64,000 nt of DNA from Hippea sp. KM1 (lineage in GTDB: Bacteria; Campylobacterota_A; Desulfurellia; Desulfurellales; Hippeaceae). Shown in pieces: positions 27,148 to 35,750 of the stretch (positions within the stretch are counted from its first letter, which is position 1; the number at the start of each line of letters is the position of its first letter). Both the position numbers and the translations under genes were made by a program. The stretch spans positions 62,001 to 126,000 of the forward strand of contig NZ_JAFP01000001.1 in NCBI RefSeq assembly GCF_000526195.1, given 5' to 3'. Below the pieces are notes generated by a model that did no database searches, was not told the origin of the DNA, and saw nothing but the letters and a program-made list of their open reading frames with translations.

Positions 27148-28401
27148 GGTAGTGTACAATATCTTGTGTAATCCCTAAGGATTGGGTATCCTCCCAGGGA
27201 CAACACCCAATCCCCAGGAGGAGGTTTGAAATGACAGAACTGAAAAATGTCCTACCAGACCTCATAAAAGAGGTGGTAACACAAACCCTATCGGCTATTA
27301 TGTTAGCCGAAAGAGATGTATTTGTCAAAGAACATGGTGGAATGAAAAATGGATTCTATGAGAGGAGTTTGGATACGACCATCGGAAGGCTTGAGAATTG
27401 AATTTAAAGATTCCAAGGGACAGAGAGGGGAGATTCAGAACAAAGCTTATAGAACCATACAAAAGAAGGGATATGGATCTTGAGGATCTAATCTTAGGGA
27501 TGTTTGCCTCTGGAATGAGCTTAAGATCTGTATCACAAGCCTTGGAGAGTATATTTGAACTAAAGTACTCACCTTCAACAATAAGCCAGATATCCCAGAT
27601 TACCGAAGAGGAGATAAACAGTTGGAAAAAGAGGAAACTAAAGAAAAGATACACACTGATAATGCTCGATGGCATGTGGCTATCTGTCAGGAGGAATACT
27701 ACAGCAAAAGAGGTCGTCCTTTTCGTTTTAGGGATAGATGAAAACGGCTACAGAGAGATACTTGACTTTGAGGTCAACCCCTCTGAGGGAGTAGAAAGCT
27801 ATTCTGAGATAATAAGAAGACTGTATGAGAGGGGAGTAAGAGAGGTTCTCCTCTTTGTGGCAGATGGCGTTGTTGGCCTTGAGGAGAGGATAAAGGAGTA
27901 CTTTCCAAAAGCAGATTTTCAATCATGCATAGTTCACAAAATCAGGAACACTTTAAGCAAAGTAAGAGCCAAAGACAGGAAAGAGATAGCAGATGACCTA
28001 AAAAGGATATATCAGGTTTCAAACAAAAAAGAGGCTTTAAAAGGATTTGAGATATTCAAGAAGAAGTGGAGCTCCAAATACCCCAATGTAGTCAAATCTT
28101 GGGAGAGGGAGCTTTATAAACTCCTTGCATTTCTTAAGTATCCTGAGCCTATCCAGAGGGTTGTATATACGACAAATTTAATAGAGAGAACAATAAAAGA
28201 AATCAGAAGAAGAGTTAAGGTGATAGGCGCTCTACCTTCTGTTAAATCTGTTGAAAAGTTCGTTTATCTGAGGGTGGCAATGCTCAATGACAGGTGGTCT
28301 AACAGAATAGTAAATGGCTTCTTGGAAGCAAGGGAAGAAATCAGAGAGATGTTCCTTGGGAGGTACTCATAGGTGGATTACACAAAAATCTTGACACGAC
28401 C
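27148..28401 (+). mobile_element. IS256-family element nested in the IS1634-like transposase
   Basis: A 1254-bp element with an 8-bp target duplication AAAGAGAG (27140-27147 and 28402-28409), the length typical of IS256. Its terminal inverted repeats of about 27 bp begin GGTAGTGTACAAT and GGTCGTGTCAAG and share TTGTGTAATCC. The transposase lies on the plus strand and is frameshifted, so this copy is probably dead. Confidence 0.9.
27231..28372 (+). pseudogene. IS256-family (MULE) transposase with a frameshift
   Basis: The start ATG at 27231 follows AGGAGGAGG. The first 56 codons read up to LDTTIGRLEN and then hit TGA; the rest continues in another frame from 27398 (NLKIPRDREGRFRTK) to the end. 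The two parts together match a full IS256 transposase: FYERSL...RDREGRF, LDGMWLSVR (first D region), VADGVVGLEERI (second D), CIVHKIRN and TTNLIERTIKEIRRR (E). One base is missing near 27393-27400, next to short A and T runs. I read this as a mutation or sequencing error, not a programmed shift. Confidence 0.85.
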
Positions 28402-29373
28402 AAAGAGAGCAGCATCGGCTATTACCTTTGTTTTTGTATCCTTTGCACTTCTTAAAGAGTTTATATGCTCCTTTACTATATTGGCAAATGCCTCTGCATC
28501 TATCTGATTGCCATCCGCTGGTTTCATCCACACAGGAATGCCTGCTTTGTGCTCCACTATGAGGTTAAGCACCACCTGGTTGAGCTCTGGGTGGTGGTCT
28601 CTGCTGTATCCCTGTGTGATAAAAACTGGGGTTGGTTCATAGTCTTCTTCTTTCTTTTCTTCTTCTCTTCCCCGTTTTTCCTTTTTCTTTTCTTCCTTTT
28701 CTCCCTTTCTTTTCATCTCCTGGTTAGGATATTTGCCATCAAGATGAAAGCTTGTGCTGTCTAAGTGTATGGTTGACGGTCTAAGGTTCAGTATCTTAAC
28801 TGCTTTGGATGCTATCTTCTCATATAGCTCACTTACGCCGTATTCAAAGAGTTTATCTAATGTTCTGCCCAGTGCATCATCGTTGAACCATGAAGAATCA
28901 ACGTCCCTTCCAAATAGTCTCTTTAGTGGTTTATCCTTGAAAAAGAGTGGTGTTAGGTAGAGCTGTTTGTTGACATAACCAAGACCGTTAAGGATCATTG
29001 CCTTTGTTGCTTCACCGTAGCTTAGGTTCTTTGATTTACTTGATGATGGTATTGCATCATCTATGGTTTCTTTAATCTTCAGTTCATCTATCATACCGGC
29101 TATCAGTCCTAAGTGATCCATGTTCTTGATAACTGCCTTTTGCTGTGTCATTTGAATACCCCCTCTTTTTAGGGGTAGGTGAAAGCATTTTCTGTTCCAT
29201 TTGTTTTACAACCCTTTTCATTATTTTTCGCTCTGTGCGTTTACTGTGCATTTGGGTTTGGTTAAAATGGAGGTTTGGGTGCGGAAGGGGGGATCAATCA
29301 AACCTTTAAGACTAAATTAGATTTGAGAAGAGAAGTGTTTGAAAATCTGATGAAGTTTACGGAGGCATTATAT

Positions 29374-30108
29374 TTAATCTTTTTTCCATAAATAAGTTAT
29401 GGGATTTTGTTGCCCCTTTTTCTTCCCGGTGTATTCTTTATTTAAATAGAGGTCTAAGACTTTTTTATCTTTAACTTCGTACCCCTTGAAATACAATCTT
29501 TTTCCATCTTCTGTTTCTAACCACTTTTCAGGTTTAAAAACAGCTCTAACTATGCCTTTATATTCTGCTAATACATAGTCTATTAGTTGGACTTTCTTTT
29601 TACTTAATCTCCAACTTTTTCTAGTAGCCTCGTAGATAGATTTTTCTTTTTTATATGTTTTATTAATATTAATCAAAAGTAAATTATGTTTTATTTCGTT
29701 TAGTGGTTCTGCTGAATACAAAGCTTCAAGTTCATCTACAGTTTTTATACCTCTCTCCCAAGACTTGTGCCCTGCAATAATGTTAGTTATTTGAGAAAGA
29801 TGCTTAAATTTCTCACATGTCAATAGATCAATCAGGGTTGCTTCTATTTCAAATGCTATCTCCTCCGTTTCTATTCCATGACGTACAATATAGTGTTGTA
29901 CCTCCATTCCTTCGTTTATAATCTCCTTAATTAGTGCTATTTTATCTGATTCAGTTTCATTTTCTAAAGCCCCGTTTACATGAGCAAAAATTCTATTTCC
30001 TTTACCTTTTCCTATATAGAATATTTTATCGCTTCGTGGATCAACAAGAACATAAACATAATAACCTATTTTTTCTATCGTGCGCTCAGAAAATTTTATC
30101 ATATCCAA
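29374..30108 (-). CDS. GIY-YIG nuclease-domain protein (LEM-3-like)
   Basis: A 244-residue protein with an N-terminal GIY-YIG domain: YYVYVLVDPRSDKIFYIGKGKGNRIFAHV (GIY reads YVY and YIG is kept), followed by an E-rich helix EEIAFEIEATLID that should carry the catalytic glutamate. This subtype resembles the LEM-3/Ankle1-like GIY-YIG proteins found in accessory bacterial DNA. The C-terminal part (about 165-235) includes YKGIVRAVFKPEKWLE, a pattern common after this domain. A TTGACA promoter is present 25-60 bp upstream, so it is transcribed separately from the HerA pair. The biological target is unknown. Confidence 0.75.
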   Translation of the reverse strand: MDMIKFSERTIEKIGYYVYVLVDPRSDKIFYIGKGKGNRIFAHVNGALENETESDKIALIKEIINEGMEVQHYIVRHGIETEEIAFEIEATLIDLLTCEKFKHLSQITNIIAGHKSWERGIKTVDELEALYSAEPLNEIKHNLLLININKTYKKEKSIYEATRKSWRLSKKKVQLIDYVLAEYKGIVRAVFKPEKWLETEDGKRLYFKGYEVKDKKVLDLYLNKEYTGKKKGQQNPITYLWKKD

Positions 30109-30138
30109 AGTCTCCGTTTTCTAACTTTAGGCATATTT

Positions 30139-30166
30139 ACCATACAATATTATCTCTCTTTGTCAA
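30139..30166 (-). promoter_or_regulatory. predicted promoter of the GIY-YIG gene
   Basis: A consensus -35 TTGACA (30161-30166) and a -10 TATGGT (30139-30144) are separated by 16 bp on the minus strand, about 30 nt from the start codon. Confidence 0.52.
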
Positions 30167-30324
30167 CCCTTATAATCCCCGAAAATGGAGCATTATAGAG
30201 TAATGTTATATAGATATTACTGTATCCCTTTCTTTAATTTTAGAAAATGGTAATTAAGCTGTGAAATTTAATTGATTGATTAATTCTAAAACTTGCACGA
30301 GATGTAGAACAAAGCTCCCCAAAA

Positions 30325-30933
30325 TCAAAGAACTTTCAGGCAAACTTTGATTTCATTAACTTTTTCATCCACTAATTTTCCCTCTGGATCGAATACATAT
30401 ACTTTGCCGTCCTTATGGTGATAGGCATAGCTTCTAATTTTGCCCCACATTGGTAGTTCTCCATTATTGTCTTTATAATGCTCCCTTGCTATTTTTGCTA
30501 TGACCCCAAAGACATATTTGTCGCTTTTGAATAAAAGCTCATCTATATTTGGCCTTATATACAAACTCCCTTGCATAAAGGCCATAACAAAAAGGGGTTG
30601 GTTTTGTCTTACAAAGTTTGTATTTACATAGATATAAGAGTCTTTATAGGAATTTTTTTCTTTAATTATCTTGTTTATTTTATCCATTTCTTTTTCAATC
30701 AATTCTTTATCTATTCCCAAAACTTCACATAATTTTTTAAAAAAGGCCTCGGGATAATAGACAAAATCATATTTACCACATCCATGCAAGAAGTTGAGAA
30801 TATCTTTACAGTTAAGGAAGTTATCCAAGGTTTCCAATCCATTACGCGCATTGTTATATCCTATTTTCTTGACAACTTCGATTTTGTCAATGTTTTCTAA
30901 TCTATCTTTAATCAATTCTTTTAGGCTTTTCAT
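30325..30933 (-). CDS. hypothetical protein, 202 aa
   Basis: I do not recognise this protein. It is soluble and Lys/Ile/Asn-rich. The N-terminal region (EVVKKIGYNNARNGLETLDNFL) has the look of a helix-turn-helix that could bind DNA. The C-terminal half contains aromatic-rich strands (DSYIYVNTNFVRQNQPLFVM, AFMQGSLYIRPNIDEL) and a short His pair in RSYAYHHKDGKVYVFDPEG. It starts 41 bp after the PLD-HerA stop with a poor ribosome binding site, and is probably translated from the same message. The shared position suggests it serves the HerA protein, as inference only. Confidence 0.6.
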   Translation of the reverse strand: MKSLKELIKDRLENIDKIEVVKKIGYNNARNGLETLDNFLNCKDILNFLHGCGKYDFVYYPEAFFKKLCEVLGIDKELIEKEMDKINKIIKEKNSYKDSYIYVNTNFVRQNQPLFVMAFMQGSLYIRPNIDELLFKSDKYVFGVIAKIAREHYKDNNGELPMWGKIRSYAYHHKDGKVYVFDPEGKLVDEKVNEIKVCLKVL

Positions 30934-30974
30934 TGGAGCTATCTACTTACATAATCCTTTCTTTAGTTTTCAGT

Positions 30975-32960
30975 TCACTTCACCCTTACCACAACAGGAA
31001 ACGGAACTCCTAAACCACTAAAAACACCTATGCCTGTTTGCAGAGACGGCAACAGCTCAATTAAATCCTTGCCCGCAAACTCTATGTAGTTTTCTATTGC
31101 TACAAGGTCTGCCGAGTTCATTGTTCTAAACATTGCCTGTGTATTTGCCTGAGACAGCACATATTTACTGACCTGAGCAGGTCGTTGTGTGACTATTAGA
31201 AGTCCGAGGTTAAATTTCCTTCCCTCTGAGGCTATTTTCCTTGCCATTGTCAATGCAAGGTTATCCTTGCCTGATGAGATGTCTCCATAGCTGCCCTCTG
31301 GCGCAAAGTTGTGTGCCTCTTCAAGAACCAAAAGCCTGTTTTCTTTTGTCTCTCTGTTTTTGAAAAACAGCTCTTGCATGATCAATCCAGCCAAATTGAC
31401 CCTCGTTTTGGGGTCTGTAATCTTTGAGAAGTCAAAGATAACGATACTCTTGGAGGAGTTAAGGCCTTCTTTTAAACTTTTGTAAACATTCACTTGATTT
31501 GAAATGATTTTTTCTTCTTTGCCATACACATTTAAAGCTTCTTCATCAACATTTACTTTTATTTCTGCTTCATCTTTATCACTTGTTGTCACTATCTCAC
31601 TCAATAATTGTCTAAGATTTTTTTCTGGGTATATATTTAGTGTTCTAAACTGTTTTATAAATTTGTTAATAGTGCTTTTGTTTCTTTTGGCTATTTCTGA
31701 ATTACCAGTTATGATGTTGGCAAACCCAAGTTCCACTATTAAATCCGCAACCTCATCTGGATGTATGTAAAACAGTGTATCCGGAAGTTGTATTCTATGT
31801 ATGTGTCGTTGAGGAACACCAAAGTCTTTAACTAATGGATCGTAATACTCCCCATGCGGGTCAAGTATGAAGATTTGAGGTTTACATTTATCTAAGCTGA
31901 CAAGCCTTGACAGGAACAGTTTGGTGAAATAGCTCTTGCCTGAGCCTGTTGTTCCAAGCACAAGCATGTGTTTTGTGTTGACTTCTGAAGCATCTATGAA
32001 AGCATCTGTTTTGTCATCGTTTAAACAACCAATTTTAACAGGGCATTCCATCTGACTTCTTGAAAAGTTTGTTTTCATTAAAACCTGCATGGTTTCATCT
32101 GAGGCTAAATAAACAGGACTACCACCATCAAATGGTCTCATTGGGGTGTCCATTTTTGATGTATTTTTGTTTTGTTCTATAAATGAGCCTATGATTTCTG
32201 CTTTAGCTATTCTTATGCTATCCCCTTTCTCATTTAGATAGGCAAATGTAGCAGCCCTTGTCCAGTCTGAGTCGTTGTGTTCTGAAAATAGTTTTCTGAA
32301 GTCTTCAAATGGAGCAAAAACACTTGACTCACTACTTGAGAATGGATTGGCAAAGAACCCTGGGTTGTATGAGTATATGCTTGAGATTTTGGCTAAGATC
32401 ATTTCTGTATCTGTTTTGACTTCAATATAGGATTGCTCCTTTATGTTGGGGTCTATTAAAACAATATCAAAGGATTTGGTCTTTACAGGGGACAAAGCAA
32501 AACCGCAAATATCATTAACAAGCAGGGTTGAGTCTTGATTTTTTATTTTCTCGAAATAGTCTACCAGCTTTTCCACCTCGGCTTCTTCACTGAAGTAAAC
32601 GGAGGCCTCTATATTTCCTTCTTTGTAGTCTGAAAGACCCGGATTGGTAAAGTTAGCAGACCCCAAAATGGCTTCCTTATCATCAACGAGTATGAATTTG
32701 GCATGAAGTCTGTTGTTAATATAAATCTTGCCGTTTTTTTCTTTTATTTTTCTAAAGACATTGTTGTCTGTTATCAACAGATCCTGAAGTTCTGATGCCC
32801 TTAAAATTATAAACAACTCAACATTGTTTCCTAATTTATCCAATAGCTCATAAAGCAGGTTGCCTTTAAGCCAGGCAGAGGCTATTTTTACACTCTTTGA
32901 GGCATTGTCGACTATGTTGCAGATTTTGTTAAAAATGCTATCGCTGGTTAAGAGTTTCAT
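30975..32960 (-). CDS. PLD nuclease-HerA ATPase fusion protein
   Basis: The protein joins an N-terminal phospholipase-D-fold nuclease to a HerA/DUF87 hexameric ATPase. Counting from the ATG at 32960 (MKLLTSDS; a GTG or longer frame reaches 32999), the single HKD motif is HAKFILVDD with GSANFT (H86, K88, G100-S101-N103). An N-terminal HAS-barrel-like region covers about 150-300. Walker A is GTTGSGKS (336-343), Walker B is LLVLEEAHNF, and a late motif is GLLIVTQRPAQVSKYVLSQ. HerA usually works with the NurA nuclease; here a nuclease is built in. PLD-type HerA proteins occur in anti-phage and plasmid-restriction contexts. DNA cleavage driven by translocation is inferred. Confidence 0.82.
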   Translation of the reverse strand: MKLLTSDSIFNKICNIVDNASKSVKIASAWLKGNLLYELLDKLGNNVELFIILRASELQDLLITDNNVFRKIKEKNGKIYINNRLHAKFILVDDKEAILGSANFTNPGLSDYKEGNIEASVYFSEEAEVEKLVDYFEKIKNQDSTLLVNDICGFALSPVKTKSFDIVLIDPNIKEQSYIEVKTDTEMILAKISSIYSYNPGFFANPFSSSESSVFAPFEDFRKLFSEHNDSDWTRAATFAYLNEKGDSIRIAKAEIIGSFIEQNKNTSKMDTPMRPFDGGSPVYLASDETMQVLMKTNFSRSQMECPVKIGCLNDDKTDAFIDASEVNTKHMLVLGTTGSGKSYFTKLFLSRLVSLDKCKPQIFILDPHGEYYDPLVKDFGVPQRHIHRIQLPDTLFYIHPDEVADLIVELGFANIITGNSEIAKRNKSTINKFIKQFRTLNIYPEKNLRQLLSEIVTTSDKDEAEIKVNVDEEALNVYGKEEKIISNQVNVYKSLKEGLNSSKSIVIFDFSKITDPKTRVNLAGLIMQELFFKNRETKENRLLVLEEAHNFAPEGSYGDISSGKDNLALTMARKIASEGRKFNLGLLIVTQRPAQVSKYVLSQANTQAMFRTMNSADLVAIENYIEFAGKDLIELLPSLQTGIGVFSGLGVPFPVVVRVK

Positions 32961-33086
32961 AATAAAAATTTCTCTAGTGCTTCTGCTTGCATTGACCAAT
33001 TGGTATTCTATAGATATACTTCAAAAAGTCAATATTGTTTACTGTGTGTTAATTTTTTGTTTTGTTATTTAAATTAAGAGTTTTAC

Positions 33087-33115
33087 TTGACAATTGTAAA
33101 GAATGCGAGTTTAAA
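33087..33115 (+). promoter_or_regulatory. predicted promoter of the nucleotidase-PARG cassette
   Basis: TTGACA (33087-33092) and TTTAAA (33110-33115) are spaced 17 bp apart, 30 bp before the GTG start of the nucleotidase gene. The region between the divergent HerA gene and this one is 185 bp and could hold a shared operator. Confidence 0.5.
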
Positions 33116-33144
33116 TAAAATTATTAAAGTGGAGGGCGGTATTT

Positions 33145-33612
33145 GTGATTAAAAAACAGATTCTCTATATCGATATGGACAATGTGCTTGTGGATTTTCA
33201 ATCAGCGTTTTCGAAACTTCCAAAGGAGATATTAGATAAATATGATGGTCGTTTAGATGAAATACCGGGTATTTTTTCTCTTATGGAACCCATGCCGCAT
33301 GCTATTGAATCTTATATTAAGCTTGCCGAGATATTTGATACATATGTTTTATCAACTGCTCCTTGGGAAAATCCTACTGCCTGGTCTGATAAGCTAAATT
33401 GGGTTAAAAAATATCTTGGAAAATATGCATACAAACGACTGATACTTTCTCATAACAAACACCTAAATCACGGAGATTTTCTTATTGATGACAGCACTAA
33501 AAACGGCGTTGATAAATTTATAGGTGAACATATACATTTTGGAACACCTGAGTTTCCGGATTGGAATGCTGTTGTCGATTATCTTATGAAAAAAGTCGGA
33601 GCAGAACCATGA
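33145..33612 (+). CDS. 5'(3')-deoxyribonucleotidase-like HAD phosphatase
   Basis: A 155-residue HAD-superfamily nucleotidase of the NT5C/YorS type. Motif I is YIDMDNVLVDF (nucleophile D and general acid D), motif II is the LSTAPW segment, and the DDS pair in LIDDSTKNG supplies motif IV. Members remove the 5' phosphate from deoxynucleoside monophosphates. The start is GTG with GGAGGG upstream. Its stop TGA overlaps the next ATG (ATGA), so the two are translationally coupled. The domain is often phage-borne, consistent with accessory DNA. Confidence 0.8.
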   Translation: MIKKQILYIDMDNVLVDFQSAFSKLPKEILDKYDGRLDEIPGIFSLMEPMPHAIESYIKLAEIFDTYVLSTAPWENPTAWSDKLNWVKKYLGKYAYKRLILSHNKHLNHGDFLIDDSTKNGVDKFIGEHIHFGTPEFPDWNAVVDYLMKKVGAEP

Positions 33613-33893
33613 AAAGCAAATTTAAGGATGTTCCTATTGATGAGGATACCACAATTCTGTTTCAACAGGAAGCGAGGCTTGGAAATTACGATGTTTTGTA
33701 TCAAAAGTGGCTTTGGGATGGAATAGTTGCTGAGAGTATTATTTTTGCGAAGGAAGATGTAAAGGATCTCGAAGATGAAGAAATTGAAAAACTTGTAAAA
33801 TCATCGCCAATTGTAAAAGAAGGTTCTAAAATTACACTTAAACACTCGGATAGCGGCTATGTTTTTGTAAATTTTAACTTTGATATCCAGTGA
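33609..33893 (+). CDS. hypothetical protein, 94 aa, coupled to the nucleotidase
   Basis: A small acidic soluble protein beginning KSKFKDVPIDEDTTILFQQE. I do not recognise its family. It contains WLWDGIVAESIIFAKED, then a Glu/Asp/Lys-rich stretch, and ends in two predicted strands (ITLKHSDSGYVFVNFNF). The ATG overlaps the nucleotidase stop by 4 bases. A longer frame from 33561 would overlap the nucleotidase by 50 bp and is unlikely. It may be a partner or regulator of the nucleotidase. Confidence 0.65.
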   Translation: MKSKFKDVPIDEDTTILFQQEARLGNYDVLYQKWLWDGIVAESIIFAKEDVKDLEDEEIEKLVKSSPIVKEGSKITLKHSDSGYVFVNFNFDIQ

Positions 33894-33964
33894 ATTTAGT
33901 GGTGTAAAATTGCCTTCTAATTTTAGCTTTTGATTTTTAGTATTAAAATTGCAAAGGGGGTTAT

Positions 33965-35254
33965 ATGTCTATTCAGCTTGAAGGAATCAGCGTTATAATA
34001 CCTATAGAAAAAATAGAAAAATTTTATCCAGGCGGTTTTAAAAAGTATAAAAAGGATAGAGGGCTAACTCATGATTTAGAAGGGGTTGTTTTTGATGATT
34101 ATATAGTGAGGGAATCAGCAGCCAATCCAATGGACGTAGGTTTAATCGTTGATCAATGGGAAGAGTTGGGTCTAAGGGCTATATCGGGCAGGGGTAGAAA
34201 CAAAAAATGGAAGGATATTTGTGTTGTTGATTTATTTGACGGCCCAACTTTGGCTTGCGACTGGATATCTTTTAGTAATGGTTATGTTTCTTATCGTGAC
34301 AATAAATCCAATGGAAACTATACGGCATTTGACCCTGTATCGTGGATAAAAGGATTTAATAAAGCTTTGAAAGAAGTAAAACATGACAAAAATGCCCGTA
34401 TAGCTCTAAAGAAGTTTAGAAAAGAAATATTTGAACAAACCGTTGAGATAGTAAAGAGAGGTTTTTATGAGATAAATGGAAAAAGGGTTCATATCGACAA
34501 TATGCTTGCACATAGGCTTACACACTTTTATGATAGTGTAGAACCGCTAAAGATCGAAGAACCCGATTATGAAACAAACTTTTCTGTTATAGAAGCAGAC
34601 TGCCTTGAAACTGCAAGTTTACTTAAAAAAGCCGGTTATAACCCTTGTGTTTTGAATATGGCCAGCAATAAGCATCCAGGAGGAAATGTTGAAGGCGGGG
34701 CAGGTGCTCAAGAAGAAAACATATTCAGAAGAACAAATATTTTCTTATCCTTGTTCCAGTTTTCCGATATTGCTTATGAGTATGGAGTAGAAAGAAACCC
34801 AAAGAGTTATCCAATACCAGAGACAGGTGGAATATACTCAGAATACATCACTGTCTTTAGGAGTTCTGAGGATACAGGCTATAGTTTATTAAATCAGCCT
34901 TATATTTTAAGCATTGTAAGTGTTGCTGCTGTGAATATGCCGGAAATTATAAAGAAAGGCAGAGAATACTGGTTGACAGAGAAATATGCAAATCTAACAA
35001 AAGAAAAAATCAGAACCATGCTTAGGATATCTGCTATAAACGATCACGATTCTATTGTTTTGAGTGCATTTGGCTGTGGTGCATTCAAGAATCCACCAAA
35101 CCATATAGCTCGGCTGTTCAAAGAGGTTTTTGAAGAGGATGAATTTAAAAATAGATTCAGGTTGGTTGTGTTTTCTATTATTGATGACCATAATTCTTGG
35201 AAAAAGCACAATCCAAGGGGTAATATACTGCCATTTTTAGAAGTATTTGGATAA
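33965..35254 (+). CDS. microbial PARG-like (TIGR02452/DUF2263) protein with an extra N-terminal domain
   Basis: The C-terminal 250 residues match microbial poly(ADP-ribose) glycohydrolase-like macrodomains: VLNMASNKHPGGNVEGGAGA followed by QEENIFRRTN contains the QEE catalytic pair, and later VLSAFGCGAFKNPP is the closing macrodomain strand. In the family the first loop is usually PGGG; here it is PGGN, one key glycine changed. Residues 1-110 form a separate region (SVIIPIEKIEKFYPGGFKKY, DDYIVRESAANP, LVDQWEELGL) that I do not recognise. Removal of ADP-ribose from protein or nucleic acid is the family role; the target is unknown. AGGGGG precedes the ATG. Confidence 0.75.
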   Translation: MSIQLEGISVIIPIEKIEKFYPGGFKKYKKDRGLTHDLEGVVFDDYIVRESAANPMDVGLIVDQWEELGLRAISGRGRNKKWKDICVVDLFDGPTLACDWISFSNGYVSYRDNKSNGNYTAFDPVSWIKGFNKALKEVKHDKNARIALKKFRKEIFEQTVEIVKRGFYEINGKRVHIDNMLAHRLTHFYDSVEPLKIEEPDYETNFSVIEADCLETASLLKKAGYNPCVLNMASNKHPGGNVEGGAGAQEENIFRRTNIFLSLFQFSDIAYEYGVERNPKSYPIPETGGIYSEYITVFRSSEDTGYSLLNQPYILSIVSVAAVNMPEIIKKGREYWLTEKYANLTKEKIRTMLRISAINDHDSIVLSAFGCGAFKNPPNHIARLFKEVFEEDEFKNRFRLVVFSIIDDHNSWKKHNPRGNILPFLEVFG

Positions 35255-35266
35255 AAAGGAGTTTCC

Positions 35267-35746
35267 ATGCAAAATCCTGCTGTTGCTTTTAAGGCTCGAA
35301 ACGGGTTGGTTTTTTCTTTTTCTATAACCGGCTATCAGTTCCCGGATATTGAGAGTTTTGCTGATAAATACGACAAGAACTGGCTCAATGTCAGGGTGAA
35401 TATTAAAGACAAAAGCGGTGCTGAGTTTAATGCAGAAGACCCATCCATTTTGACATGGGAGCTAAAGGAGCTTCTTGAGTGGTTTAAAACCATATCCAGA
35501 GGCAAAGAGCCAGAATACAATGCAATTGGGTTTATAGAGCCTGCGATCTATTTTGAGCTGCTCGATAAAAGCCCAGATAGTAAAGTTAAAATCAGGATTC
35601 ATCTGTGCTGCGAGCTTAAGCCCAAACAGCTAAAACCAAACCATGAGGATGACGAGTTCGTTATTGATGTAGATCTATCGCCCAAAGATATTGAAGAGGC
35701 AATAAACGGCTTAGAAAAGATCATTGAGCTATTCCCGCAAAGATAG
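35267..35746 (+). CDS. WapI-family immunity-like protein
   Basis: A 159-residue protein matching the pattern of the WapI family of immunity-like proteins: FSITGYQFPDIE, a D-K-N-W-L motif (KYDKNWLNVRVNI), and ILTWELKELLEWF. This family includes WapI, which protects against WapA toxins, but many members are orphans. No polymorphic toxin gene is nearby, so it may instead act within the PARG cassette or be an orphan. It sits 12 bp after the PARG-like gene with AAAGGAG upstream. The assignment is by memory of the motif pattern. Confidence 0.6.
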   Translation: MQNPAVAFKARNGLVFSFSITGYQFPDIESFADKYDKNWLNVRVNIKDKSGAEFNAEDPSILTWELKELLEWFKTISRGKEPEYNAIGFIEPAIYFELLDKSPDSKVKIRIHLCCELKPKQLKPNHEDDEFVIDVDLSPKDIEEAINGLEKIIELFPQR

Positions 35747-35750
35747 CCTT

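Larger units (their letters stand above)
26177..29151 (-). pseudogene. IS1634-like transposase, split by an IS256-family insertion
   Basis: The N-terminal piece (29151-28402) holds the DUF4277-like start (NMDHLGLIAGMIDELKI), the first catalytic segment TIHLDSTSFHLDG and GYSRDHHPELNQ, then KVIADAALF. The C-terminal piece (27139-26177) continues SSKTMEEFKKNGMLFISRVP and holds the IERGFRFLKSPEF catalytic glutamate region. Joining them across one copy of AAAGAGAG gives DAALFSSKTM in frame and a 570-residue transposase. A Lys/Glu-rich insert (residues about 150-168, EKEEKKKEKRGREEEKK) interrupts the DDE region; this is unusual but occurs in the family. Confidence 0.9.
26174..29292 (-). mobile_element. 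IS1634-like (IS4 superfamily) element carrying an IS256-family insertion
   Basis: Flanked by the 6-bp target duplication ATCAAT (26168-26173 and 29293-29298). The terminal inverted repeats share TTCCGCACC and CCTCCATTT...ACC blocks over about 33 bp. It is 3119 bp as found; removing the 1254-bp IS256-family element and one 8-bp duplication leaves 1857 bp, usual for IS1634-like elements. The transposase gene is on the minus strand and fills almost the whole element. Confidence 0.9.

Noticed and set aside
27393-27400. Programmed frameshift in the 27.2-kb IS256-family transposase
   Set aside because: IS256 elements normally encode one frame, and no slippery heptamer is present at the break. Mutation or sequencing error is likelier.
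29299-29373. A possible gene remnant (INQTFKTKLDLRREVFENLM) just after the IS1634-like element
   Set aside because: Only about 25 codons, no start or stop pattern and no recognisable family; cannot be told from chance.
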